Part shown: piece by piece, positions 10,164-21,100 of the stretch | Numbering within the stretch: position 1 is the first letter of the stretch | Layout of the letters: every line of letters begins with the position of its first letter | Assembly (NCBI GenBank): GCA_030015575.1 | Contig: JASDDO010000026.1 | Coordinates: 68,721,433 to 68,785,432, forward strand | Direction of reading: 5' to 3' | DNA from: Agapanthus africanus | Taxonomy: Eukaryota > Streptophyta > Magnoliopsida > Asparagales > Amaryllidaceae | DNA: 64,000 bases | Made by a program: the position numbers and the translations under genes | Notes under the pieces: model-generated | What the model was told of the DNA's origin: nothing | Seen by the model: only the letters and a program-made list of their open reading frames with translations | Databases searched by the model: none

Positions 10164-12457
10164 CAAGCCCATGAAGTTAATTACGCTACCGCATCGCGGT
10201 AACAACTTTCTCCTTCTCCAGATGTTCACTTCGTGTCGTAGGTGTTTGTTTTGTTTGTGGTTGCCCGTAGATTGTATACGGAGACTGATTTATGTTGTCA
10301 CCCGTAAGACGTGGATTAGTCCAAATCCGTATTTTCTTAGATATAGGTTTGGGGTTTTGGTTTAAGGATACGTTAGCCATATTTGAGGCTAAGATCAACT
10401 TAAACGTTTATTAAGGATACGTTGGTCTAATTTGAGACTAAGATCAGCTTAACATGATCGTTTAGATCCGACAAAAGAGCATTTGGGCTCTATTGTTCTA
10501 GTTTAGGGACATAGTGGTCCATTGCCAGTTTAAGGACATGGTGGTACATTGAATGTATGGCCGTCGGGACCCGTCACCTCTCTGACGACGTTGAAGGATT
10601 ACAACGACAGATATCAGAGGAGTTCAGAGATGTACCCTTGAACCAAAGTTGGTTGGGAGATCTGTAGTCCAATTTGGGACTAAAGTCTGTTTGAAGGTTT
10701 TGGTTTAAGGATACGTTAGCCATATTTGAGGCTAAGATCAACTTAAACATTTGTTAAGGATACGTTAGTCTAATTTGAGACTAAGATCAACTTAACGGGA
10801 TCGTTTAGATCCGACAAAAGAGCATTGGGCTCTATTGTTCTAGTTTAGGGACATAGTGGTCCATTGCCAGTTTAGGGACATGGTGGTCCAACATTCCCAT
10901 TTTGGGGACGAATATTGGTTTAAGGACATCATAGTCCATGAGTTTAAGGACCCCACAGTCCGTAGCAATATATGATTGTCGGGACCCGTCACCTCTCTGA
11001 CGACGTTGAGGGATTACAACGACAAATATCAGAGGAGTTCAGAGATGTACCCTTGAACCGGGTGTAAATTGATTTGAGAGAGCAGTTGTGCTCAGTTCAA
11101 TTTAATTTGAGGACTTATGGCCAGAATTGGGTTAAGTCCATTTGAAAATATTTTGTTCATGATTGGCCTGTTTAGGCCTTTGCTTGGGCTCTTCCCCTTT
11201 TTTAAAATAATGCACAGCATTGAGCTTTTTAATTAAATGCATAGCATTTATTTTGGCATGTTGGGCCTTTTTAATTGGGCTCTGTCCCTTTTCTTTAATA
11301 ATGCAGAGCATTCAATGGTCTGACAGCGCGCCACGTAGCCTGTCATGCGCTTTGCGCCGATTGAGGAGCGCAAGGCGCAAACTGATGTGGAGGTGATACA
11401 TGTCACACTCTGGTGAGCGCAAGTCTGTTAGCGCAGTGCGCTGCGCCAGTGCACTACTGACACGTGGCGCGCTCTGCTGAGCGCAAGTCTGTTAGCGCAG
11501 CGCGCTCTGGTGACTTGCGCCAATCTAAGAGCGCAACAGTGCAAATTAGGAGTGCAGGGCACTGTACAGTAGCGCAGAGCGCATCTTGATCTAATTTAGA
11601 TCAAAGAAAAGAATCTTTTTAGAGGTTCTACCTCAAGATTCAAGAACCGATGGTTCATCAAAAGGCAATGCCCAAAAGATCTAATCAATGAAGTAAATTA
11701 CTTCTGTTTTATCTTTTTTCAATTAGATCTTCTTTTGATCTTATTTCTCTTTTTTTTATCCAAGATCTTGATCTTGTTCTTAGATCATTGATCCTTTTAG
11801 AAGAAATTCTTCTTTTATTCAAAGGTTTACCTTTTTTCTTTCTCTTTGAATTCTTCTCAAAGTTTTTAGAAGATCTCTCTGTATCTCTATCTCTGTATAT
11901 ATTAGACTTGGAGTCTAGGGGCCTTTATATAGGGCCAACGAGTTTGTTAGGTTGGTTACAGAGATCTTTCTCTGATTGATCTGGGGATATTTCCCCACCG
12001 TTGGATTTTTGATCCTAGGGCCTCTGTTTTGCAGAAGATAATCTTCTTGTTTTTAACAAAATTGGAAAGATCTTTCCAGAATTTTATTGTTTAAATGATA
12101 GCACAGTTGGCGCAAGCGCACTTGCGCTTGACACGTGTCGCGCGGCGCAGAGCGCAGCGCAACTGCGCTGACACGTGTCGCGCGGCGCAGAGCGCAAGTC
12201 ATCTGAAGCGTTACTTCCTTTCTTTTTATTTTAAAACAGAGCCTTGCTCTTATTGGGTGCGCTGTCTCGGGCGCAGCGCTGGCGTATCTGTTTTTGACAC
12301 GTGGCGCGTTGCGCGCAGCGCAAGGAATCTGAAGCGTTGCTTCAACCTTTGAATTTGAAATTCAAACAGAGCTTTGCTCTGTTCGGGGGAAACAGAAGCG
12401 TTGCTTCATTTCTAGCCTTGGAAGTTGAACAGAGTTTTGCTCTGATTGGGGGAAACA
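10164..12457 (-). mobile_element. Element B 3' LTR, inner piece
   Basis: This piece is collinear with 22014-24385, with roughly 4% differences where I compared them base by base. It carries a minus-strand TATA box (11922-11932), arrays of 'ctaatttgagactaagatcaactt' and 'agggacatagtggtcc' type repeats (10370-10960), and a GC-rich zone of gcgcaa/ACACGTGTC motifs (11320-11590 and 12100-12330). Much of 11590-12450 is a chain of short palindromes such as GATCTAATTTAGATC. Confidence 0.85.
11922..11932 (-). promoter_or_regulatory. TATA box of the B 3' LTR
   Basis: The minus strand reads CTATATAAAGG. The same box is conserved in B's other LTR (23836-23846) and, in plus orientation, in E's LTR (54839-54849), which supports its being the LTR core promoter. 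Confidence 0.6.
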
Positions 12458-12470
12458 AATGCCCCCCTAC
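12458..12470 (-). other. Element B polypurine tract
   Basis: The minus strand reads cggtaggggggcatt directly next to the 3' LTR start (TGTTTCCCCC). Position and composition fit a PPT. Confidence 0.75.
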
Positions 12471-12561
12471 CGTTGCACTTACGTGGCCCCAAACGTGAGC
12501 GCGGCGGTGGCAGAATTCCAACCGTTGCGTCAACTTTTGGAAGTTGAAACGGCTCTCAATG

Positions 12562-12573
12562 CCTATAAATAGG
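12562..12573 (+). promoter_or_regulatory. Putative plus-strand promoter for the antisense ORF of B
   Basis: CCTATAAATAGG is a strong plant TATA box on the strand opposite to B's own transcription, about 540 bp upstream of the plus-strand ORF at 13110. It lies outside the LTR, just past the PPT, and is preceded by a GC-rich segment with a 'ccaaccgttg' element. E, a related element, lacks both this TATA box and the ORF. A 5'-UTR intron is possible: an AG|GTATAG donor lies at about 12686/12687 and a pyrimidine-rich acceptor ending ttttacag at 13104. Confidence 0.5.
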
Positions 12574-13109
12574 ACCTTTGGTCCCTTAGATGATTTTCAT
12601 CTCCTCCTTGAGAATTATCTCTTATTCAGAGCATTGCTCTTAAGCTTTAAGAACTTTTTCAAGAGTAAAACTCTGTTAAAACTTAGGTATAGTTTAAAAC
12701 TTTTAATAAACCAAGGTTTTACCAATTAACAGAGCTTTGCTCTCATAGATCTTTTGATCTAAGGAAAACCCCTTTAGGGTTTCATTAGTAGAGCTTTTAC
12801 TCTCTAAAAGAATTTTATAATTTCTTAATTCATTAATGGGGCTTTGCTCCTTTTAAATCATATAGCAGAACTCTTAAGAGTTTTTCATGGATCTTCGAAG
12901 ATTAAAAATGGGATTTCATCTTTTTAAAGTAAAGCTCTCGATGTTCTCGAGGTATTTCTTTAAATTCCTTTTATAACTGATTTTGACGGGTGTCACTCCT
13001 GTCTGTAGAGCATTGCTCTCGGGGAGTTTAATTTCCCGTGCATGTCCTGAATAAGAAATTGCTTAATCAATCTTTCTGATAATTTTGTTGATTCTCTTTT
13101 ACAGAAACA

Positions 13110-13616
13110 ATGGATGCCCACATGTATGACCTTGATGAGATCATCTCTTACGGAGACATTCGCCGACTCGGCCGTTCTCAGGACCGAGAACTCACAAACG
13201 CCGAGTGTGCTGAGATTATGAGTCGTTTTGACGCATATAATGGCCAACTGCTTCCCCGGCGTTCCCCTCTTCTAAAGCTTATTGTGGGAGAAATCTGGGA
13301 AGTGCTTCCCTTGTTCTGTACTGGTGTGCCACTTGGGGCATTGGATGCCGCTGAAGATAAAGTGCACTCGGTGTATCTGATGAACCTAATCTCCAAGAGA
13401 CGGCGAGACAATCTTGTCGATCTCTTGCACCAGGCTTTTCAACAGTCTGCCGTACTTGCTGCCTATCGGAGGGTGGAGGACATCAGTGGGGATCCCGACG
13501 CTCGTGCTCGCGAAAGAAAGCACACCAGGATGGTTCGCCAGGCTTGGAAAGTTCTGGACAAGGTCACTTTCGAGTTCCTCAATCCATGTCCTGGATTTGA
13601 GGTTTTGCCATTGTAA
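13110..13616 (+). CDS. Antisense additional ORF (aORF) of element B, 168 aa
   Basis: This intact 168-codon frame runs from MDAHMYDLDE to GFEVLPL. It is antisense to B's gag and lies between the deleted pol region and the 3' LTR. Antisense additional ORFs in this place are known in Tat-lineage Ty3/gypsy elements (for example gene 23 of maize Grande), so position argues for the same class; I recognise no domain. The predicted protein is mixed alpha-helical, with a basic stretch 'RARERKHTRMVRQAWK' near residues 131-147. The start is supported by an acceptor-like site a few bases upstream and by the TATA box at 12562. It is the only undamaged reading frame in B, while gag carries at least four stops. 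Confidence 0.6.
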   Translation: MDAHMYDLDEIISYGDIRRLGRSQDRELTNAECAEIMSRFDAYNGQLLPRRSPLLKLIVGEIWEVLPLFCTGVPLGALDAAEDKVHSVYLMNLISKRRRDNLVDLLHQAFQQSAVLAAYRRVEDISGDPDARARERKHTRMVRQAWKVLDKVTFEFLNPCPGFEVLPL

Positions 13617-13790
13617 TCATTTGGATAATGTCTTTGTTTATTGTCTTTATAATTGTAAGAATTTTCCAAGTATGAATGACAAATCTTTTGCCTCCTTCTT
13701 TTCATTTTCTGCTTTGTTATTGGCATATTCCTTAAGTAAGCATAGCCTGTAGGTGATAGAGAACATTCCGCCTTGAATATTTTGGGGAGT
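13617..13790. other. Spacer after the antisense ORF
   Basis: AT-rich sequence follows the aORF stop and would serve as its 3' UTR. No clear AATAAA was found. Nothing else is recognised. Confidence 0.4.
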
Positions 13791-14240
13791 AGTGATGGCT
13801 TAGGAAGTAGGTTCAGGTCTGCTACCTAAGGCTTTTCAACTTTATGAGCCGTGAGGGTCTCATAAAGACTTTTCTCCCGACGAGTCGAGAGGATCTCGTA
13901 GGTGTATTTTCTCCTTAGGGGCCGTGAGGACTCCTAAGTGTGTTTTTTCTTGAGAGTCATAAGGATCTCACTAGAGAATTTTCCCTCTTACAAGTCGAGA
14001 GGACTCGTAAGCGGTTGTTTCCCTCCTTTTCGAGATTCGACCTTGGAGAGTGTGGTCCGTGAATAGTATGCAAGAGTCCATTTTGGATCGACTTGTAGGA
14101 CCCCAGTGCTTAGGAAACAGGTTTTTTAATCCCCGCTACCTAAGGCTTTTCCTCACAAGTTGAGACGAATCGAGAAGTTCTCGCAAAGACACTAATTTCC
14201 TCACGAGTCGAGACGAATCGAGCAGTTCTCGCAAGAATAT
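13791..14240. repeat. Hairpin module, left copy in B
   Basis: There are five successive imperfect hairpins, each with a loop resembling 'TCGTGAGGAT' or 'GAGAG' and a different stem. The first (13841-13866) has 8-bp arms TTTATGAG/CTCATAAA around a 10-nt loop; later stems are built on ACGAG, CTTAGG, GAGA and CTTAC. After 14120, two copies of a ~65-bp unit 'gagacgaatcgag…agttctcgcaa' follow. The same ordered set recurs at 17340-17900 and, in reverse orientation, three to four times in E (52700-53800). Confidence 0.7.
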
Positions 14241-14559
14241 CCTAACGCCACAGTTAACCTCTGCTCTTTACGACAGAGGTCCGTTAGGGTCTGTGGTACT
14301 TAGGGTTTTGTCCGTCGTACCGTCGCATTGGCTGATGTATTCTTCGATAGGCGATCTTACTGTTCGAGTAGCCTTGCGACTGTCGTGTCTCTGATCCCTT
14401 CGGGGGCTGGACAAGATGTCTTCAAGCAATCTTCCTAGGCAGTTTGACCGTCGGAAGAGCAAGCGTTAGGAATTTTTGAATGCCGCTTTTTACTTGAGGT
14501 TAGGCTCATTTTGGAGAGCCCCGATGAGTCATAACCACTCCGCGCTGGTGTGGGATGAT

Positions 14560-15720
14560 CTCCGATAGTCTTTCAGGCTTTATATGACTTGCCGTTAAGA
14601 CCGTGAAGCTAGGAATTTGGCCTTTGCTTCGTTTGCTGGCATTGCGTCCTCTATATCGAGACGAATGTCGCGGCTGTGTCTAGGTTGCTGGTGAACCGTC
14701 GAGGTTTGGAACTAGGGATTTTGCCGTGGCTCCTCTTGGTGATGTTGCGTCTGCTGTGTCGAGACGAACGTCGAAGTGGTGACCACTCCGCAATGGTGCG
14801 AGATGATCTCCGATTGTCTTTCAGGCTTTATATGACTTGCCGTTAAGACCCTGAAGCTAGGAATTTGGTCTTCGCTTCGTTTGCTGGCATTGCGTCTGCT
14901 GTATCGAGACGAACGTCGAGGTGGTGACCACTCCGCACTTGTGCGAGATGATCTCCGATTGTCTTTCAGGCTTTATATGACTTGCCGTTAAGACCCTGAA
15001 GGTAGGAATTTGGCCTTCGCTTCGTTTGCTGGCATTGCGTCTGCTGTATCGAGACGAACGTCGAGGTGGTGACCACTCCGCACTTGTGCGAGATGATCTC
15101 CGAATGTCTTTCAGGCTTTATATGACTTATCGTTAAGACCCTGAAGCTAGGAATTTGGCCTTCGCTTCGTTTGCTTGCATTGCGTCTGCTGTATCGAGAC
15201 GAACGTCGAGGTGGTGACCACTCCACATTTGTGCGAGATGATCTCCGATTGTCTTTCAGGCTTTATATGACTTGCCATTAAGACCCTGAAGCTAGGAATT
15301 TAGCCTTCGCTTCGTTTGATGGCATTGCGTCTGTGGTATTGAGATGAATGTCGCGGTTGTCTCTAGGTTGCTGGTGAACCGTCGAGGTTTGGAACTAGGG
15401 ATTTTGCCGTGGCTCCTTTTGGTGATGTTGCGTCTGCTGTGTTGAGACGAACATCGAGGTGGTGACCACTCCACACTGGTGCGAGATGATCTCCGATTGT
15501 CTTTCAGGCTTTATATGACTTGCCGTTAAGACACTGAAGCTAGGAATTTGGCCTTCGCTTCGTTTGCTTTGTCACGTCCGAATCCTGTTGGAGGAAGAAC
15601 GTTGTCGTGACATTTCGTCTGTTGTGTAGAGACGAACGTCGAGATGGTGATCACTTCATGTTGGTGTGAGATGATCTTCGATTGTCTTTCAGGTTTTATA
15701 TGAGTTGCCGTCAAGACCCT
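14560..15720. repeat. 145-bp minisatellite in the B 3' UTR
   Basis: The tag 'tcaggctttatatgactt' recurs at about 14576, 14821, 14966, 15111, 15256, 15504 and (diverged) 15689. The middle copies are spaced 145 bp; longer intervals contain an inserted 'gaaccgtcgaggtttggaac' segment. Tandem repeats in the 3' UTR are a known feature of Tat/Ogre elements and can seed satellite DNA. ORFs read through here are repeat artefacts. Confidence 0.85.
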
Positions 15721-15769
15721 AAAGCTAGGAATTTGGCCTTTGCTTCATTTACTGGCATGTCCGAATCCT

Positions 15770-16410
15770 GCTGGAAGAAGAACGATGTCGTGACATCTCG
15801 TCTGTTGTATCGAGACGAATGCCGAGGTGGAGCTGGGATTTTGCCGTCACTCCGCTTTGTTTCGACCGTGAGGTCTTTTGTTGGCGTTGTATCTGCATCC
15901 TGCTGGACTGCGAAGGAACGCCGTTGTTGACATCTCGTCTGCTGTATCGAGACGAATGTTGAGGTGAAGCTGGGATTTTGCCGTCGCTTCACTTTGTTCG
16001 ACCGTGAGGTCTTTTGTTGGCGTTGTATCCGTATCCTGCTGGACTGCGAAGGAACGCTGTTGTTGACATCTCGTCTGCTGTATCGAGACAAATGTTGAGG
16101 TGAAGCTGGGATTTTGCCGTCGCTTCGCTTTGTTTCGACCGTGAGGTCTTTTGTTGGCGTTGTATCCGTATCCTGCTGGACTGCGAAGGAACGCCGTTGT
16201 TGACATCTCGTCTGCTGTATCGAGACGAATGTTGAGGTGAAGCTGGGATTTTGTCGTCGCTTCGCTTTGTTTCGACCGTGAGGTCTTTTGTTGACGTTGC
16301 ATCTGTATCCTGCTGGATTGCGAAGGAACGCCGTTGTTGACATCTCGTCTGCTGTATCGAGACGAATGCTGAGGTGAAGCTGGGATTTTGTCGTCGCTCC
16401 GCTTGATGGT
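15770..16410. repeat. 136-bp minisatellite in the B 3' UTR
   Basis: The tag 'cgaaggaacgc' recurs at about 15911, 16047, 16183 and 16321, giving a 136-137-bp period with few differences. Each unit contains 'gacatctcgtctg' and 'tatcgagacgaatg', related to part of the neighbouring 145-bp unit, so the two arrays share ancestry. Open frames up to 279 codons on the minus strand arise only from the repeat. Confidence 0.85.
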
Positions 16411-16859
16411 GTAACATCTGTGTCATGCTGGAATGAGGAGGCCCACCGTTGTTGGTCTCCAGGCTGTAGATGTGGCCATTGAGATTTGGAACTAGGGACT
16501 TTCCCATGGCTCCGTTTCGTTGCGACTCTGAAGTCGGTTGTTGATGTCACGTCTGCATCTGGTTGGAGTGAGGAGAAACGCCGTTGGTGATCTCTATGTT
16601 GTCGATGTTGACGTCGAGATCCTGAAGCTAGGGATCTTCCTTTGCTTCATTTGTTGACATTGTATCTGCAATATTGCGACAAATATCGAGGCTGTCTCTA
16701 GGTTGTCTATGAACCGTCGAGATTTGGCTTCACTTTCTGATGGAGCCTGTTGGGAAGGTATGGTTCCCTCTTTGTTTGTGTCCCTGGATTGTATACAGGG
16801 ATCGATGTGATCTTACCTGTAGGGCAAAAAGTTTCATTCTTTCATCATTCATTTTTTTT

Positions 16860-17150
16860 ATTCTTTCCGCGACGCTCTATCATTTCAGCTTTTCATATCG
16901 CGAAGATCGCGATTGCCCAATCATTTCGGCTATTTTTATTTTTTATTTTACTCGCTGCTTTTTATTGCGAGTTGCCCAATTATTTCGGCTGTTTTTTTTT
17001 AAATTTTACTCGCTGCTTTTTATTGCGAGTTGCCCAATCATTTCGGCTGTTTTTATATGCATACATTTTTACTTGATGATTTTGTTGTAAGTTGCCCCAT
17101 CATTTCGGCTATTTCATATGCATTTTTGGCTTGCTGATTTTTTTATCGTG
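16860..17150. repeat. Tandem 'cggctgttttt…gagttgcccaatcatt' repeats
   Basis: Four to five diverged units of about 62-70 bp carry 'ctcgctgctttttattgcgagttgcccaat(c/t)atttcggct'. Each unit contains a short hairpin (CTCGC/GCGAG). The repeats are in the B interior, between the 136-bp array and gag. Confidence 0.75.
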
Positions 17151-17152
17151 AG

Positions 17153-17322
17153 TGTGGAACTTGGAATCTGATGCCAATCTTAGCATCAGCATCGCTACGA
17201 CTGGAATATTGCCAGGAGCGAATCATCATTTGCCATGAAAGGACTTGAAATTTGATACCGATTTAGGTATCAGCATCGCTACAACTGGGATATTACCAGG
17301 AGCGAATCATCATTTGCCTTTG
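17153..17322. repeat. ~86-bp tandem duplication in B
   Basis: Two adjacent copies carry 'atcagcatcgctac(g/a)actgg(a/g)atatt(g/a)ccagg' followed by 'gagcgaatcatcatttgcc'. The upstream halves differ (gatgccaatcttagcatc versus gataccgatttaggtatc) but each is itself a short palindrome, so the stem sequence changed while pairing was kept. Confidence 0.7.
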
Positions 17323-17334
17323 TCGATGTCGAAC

Positions 17335-17910
17335 AAAGGTGGCTTAGTAAACAGGGTTAGGATTTTGTCTCCTAAGGCTTTTGACTTCATGAGCCGTAAG
17401 GGTCTCACAAAGGTTTTTCTCCCTACGAGTCGTGAGGATCTCGTAGGTATGTTTTCTCCTTAGGAATCATGGGGATTCCTAAGTGTATGTTCCCCTATAA
17501 GTCGTAAGGATCTTACAAAAAGGTTTTCTCCTTATAAGTCGAGAGGACTTACAAGGGTTGTTCACCATATGGACATATCCCTAGTCACGGGTGGGACTTT
17601 GCTGGGGAAATGTTTATCCGTGCCCATGGATTGTCTACAAGGGTCAGCATTGAGCCACTTGTAGGCCAAAATCGAAGGTTGGGGGGGTTGCTTAAGAATA
17701 TATTCAGGTCTCTGTAACTTAAAACTTTCAAATCTTATGAGCCGTGAGGGTCCCATAAGAGAGTTCTCCTTACGAGTCGTGAGGATCTCGCAAGTGTAAT
17801 TTCTCCTTAGGAATCGTGAGGATCCATAAGTGTGTTGCTCTCTTGTGAGTCGTAAGGATCTCACGCAGGTGGTTTCTCCTTACAAGGTCGAGAGGACCCT
17901 GTAAGTGTCT
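17335..17910. repeat. Hairpin modules, two right copies in B
   Basis: Two ~310-bp units each carry five hairpins in the order TTATGAG, CTACGAG/CTTACGAG, CTTAGGAATC, (T)GTGAG and CTTAC-AGTC. Examples are 7-bp arms CTACGAG/CTCGTAG around TCGTGAGGAT near 17425 and 10-bp arms CTTAGGAATC/GATTCCTAAG near 17457. The loops are near-constant while the stems differ. The same set is found at 13841-14035 and in E. Confidence 0.75.
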
Positions 17911-18132
17911 TTTAACGAGGTTGCGCCCTTTCGGATTTTCACAAACACCCGCCGGTAGCCCTGCTGTTTTTACTCACGGAGCCCTTTCAGGTTTTCATCT
18001 GTGCCCATTTTGCTTATGGACATACCGTTTTCTTTTTTTTATTATTTCTCTTTTTTTTATCACGTCAGCCTGAGGATGCTGCGGTAGTAGTTTAAAAACG
18101 TTTCGGTCATAAGCCTGACTGCGATTACGCAG

Positions 18133-21100
18133 CTAGATTTTGCCGCAAATCTTCGCATGTTTTGTGCCGGAGGTAGATTCCTTGAAGAGATGGCTGAGGG
18201 CGACTTCTTCGTCAGAGTCGCTTCCAAAGGTGATAACTTGCGATCCCTTGGTGTCGGCTATGTGACAGTTGCCAACAGCTCTTTCGCGCTCATCTGTCGT
18301 GCTTTTCCGTTCCCGACGAGCCTTGCGCTTCACTCGTTGAATGTGTCGTCGATGGGCAACATATCCCTGCCACCAGTTTTTAAAGGCTATGCACTCCTCG
18401 GTGGGGTGTGCAATCCTCTGATGGTATAGGCAGAAGTTAGGATGTATGTCTGCTTCATCAAGACATATATTGCCAGGGGAATTTCCTTTGAGAGAGGGCA
18501 ACTTCATTCCTATTGCCAGGGCCCTGGCGAATTGATTCCTTACTTTAAGCTTGCTTTTGCTGGCAATAGGGACGCTTTGCTCCATTCGGGGCGTCTCGGC
18601 CTTTTCCTCCAGTCGTTGGTGTTTGGCCTTTTCAAATATAGCCAGTTCACACTCTCGATTGGCTTTGCTTTCCTGACGGGCTTCGTTTAGGAATGCATCA
18701 ATCATTTTGTCTGATTATCCTAGAAGTTCTGGTTCGTGACCTGCCCCCAGTTTCTCTGTGCGAGAGGCCTTTTCATCCTCTGCAAACGAGTGAGAGATCA
18801 CATGACAACTTGCTACGTAACCCTCAGATTCATCCGACGAGCTTTCTCCATCATCTTCCTCCTGAAAGACGTGACTGAGGAACTTTTGGAGCGTGATGGA
18901 AGTCCGCGCCTTCTGATTATATTCCTCCAGCGCGTCGATCTGTTATTGCAGGGTCGTGCGCTTATCACCAGGCTTCACGGCCTTTTTGGACTTCTTCTTC
19001 TTTTTCGAAGATTTTGGCGGCTGAGTGTGAGCATTTTGGCTATCACCAATCTTTGGAGTTGGGCGCGGCTTCAGCATCCCCTTGATGATCTCAGGTTCCA
19101 ACGGGTTCTTCCATCTGATCGCCGGGCATGTCTGGAGATCGTTCAACATCTTTATGGTTTTGGCGGAAAGCACGACCTCCCATGGAGCTTCTTCAACAAA
19201 AGAACAAGTTGCCCCCGGCGTGTCCGTCTTCTTTGGAGCATGCGACCGTGATGGGTTTATTTTCCACTTCTCGGACAACGCAAACTTGCCTTGTAGGTAT
19301 TGATCCTCGATCCATACCTTAAAGACGAAGCAATCCTCGATCGGGTGACTTACCGTTTGGTGGTAAGGGCAATAATTGGGATTATTCACTTCGCCGGGTT
19401 GCGGTGGTCACCTTGGATTCGGGAGATTGATAAGCCTATTGCGCGTCGCCAGCTTGAACAGCCTCTTTGTTTTATCCCGCGGGAATGAGTAAGGGCGCTT
19501 CATTTTCTCATTATAATACTGCCGCCTCTCTTCCAGTTGATCCGCTAGCCTTGGGGCACTGGGCTGCTGTTGGGTGTTCGCAACGAAGGTCGCCTTCCCT
19601 TTACCCTTGTCGTTTCGGGGTTCCGGCTTCGGAGGAGACGGTCTGTGACCCATTTGATCCATCTGGGCCAACTTGTCGATCAAGGCTTGGAAAGTAGTTG
19701 GCTTGAAGAACATCATGAACTGCGAGATGGTTGCATGAGGGTCTAGGGTGCCCACGAACATGCCCACTGCCGGCGCTTCTTCGATGCGCTGTTCGCATTT
19801 TGACCACAAGTTCCGCCATCGAATTGCATATTGAACCCAAGTTTTGCCCGGATTTACTCTGGCACTAATCAGTGCTGTTATCGGGGTGCGTTCACTAGCA
19901 CTCGCGAATCTTTGTGTAAACAGTAGCTCCATCTCCGCAAATGTTTTGATAGAGTCGTTAGGTAGCTCTGAATACTATTCGAAGGCCGTTTCCGCTAAGC
20001 TGCCGACGAATTGGCGAAACAACAATTTATCATCGCCTGCAGTGTTGCCACATAAGGCTCTGAATTGAGCAACATGCTGATGTGGATTCCCTGTCCCTTT
20101 ATATACATGAAACTTAGGGATCGTATATCCCGGCGGGTAACTGATTTGGTCATACCAGCCCGGATAGGGTCGTCCGGTTCTAACAATTTGCCCAGCCTCT
20201 TCATTCGCCAGATGAACTCGTATCTGCTGAGCTATATAGTTGTCTAGTGCAGCTTTGGAAATGGTTTCCTCCTTGGCTGCTGAATGAGCCGGAGGAGGAT
20301 TAGATGTCTCCCCTTTATCATCTTCAATAATGATTGGAGGGTCTTCTGCTGGAGGATCCGGCTGTAACATCATCCCTACCATATCTTGGAAGAGAAGCGC
20401 CATTTGCTTTATGTTAGCCGCTTGCTCTGCGGCTTCTTTGTCATTCTTTTCGAGGACTCTGCGTAAGAAGTCAGCATCGGTTTCTTGCTCGTGACGCTGC
20501 TCTGATGATGCCTCCGGGCTTTCTTTTGGCCCGGTGAGTGCGGCCATCGCAGTCATCATCTCTTGGAGCTTCTGCTGTTGCTCCTGGGCTTTTGTCACGG
20601 ATCGGGTGAGCGGTCGGTGACCCATCGAAGCGCAGCTTTCTTCTTTTCCAAAAGCCATATAAACGGTATGTATTACCATGCCCCCAGACTTGAAGCGTTT
20701 AAGTTCAGCGTCCTTGCGGTTCGCCGGGATATTAGGGGCTTTCTCTGGCCTCCTTCTCTTTTGACCAGTTGAAGTCGAGGGGGTCGTTGCAGTGGGCACC
20801 CAGCCAGCTGTTGCTTTTTCTGGCTTGACAGAGTAGTCCTTCTCCTGCCGAACCTTCATCTTTTTCTGTCGGCGGAGGTAATCTTGATCAACAACCGAGT
20901 CCTGGACTTGACGCCAGACCTTGTAAATTTCAGAGGACAACCGTTGAGGAGGTTTCTCCGGCTTCTTCTCTTGTTGGGCAGTTCAAACCTGTTCTTGGTT
21001 GGAACAGCCGCATCGATCCTCACCGTTGGAGCTGGTGGAGTAAATCCAGAGAGAAAGCTGCCCCCAGCCTTCCTTACCTGGCGCCAGTGACAACGGCGAG

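Noticed and set aside
15711-16550. 279-codon and overlapping minus-strand ORFs as a repetitive protein
   Set aside because: They are open only because the 136-bp unit lacks stops in several frames at once; no start or domain is supported.
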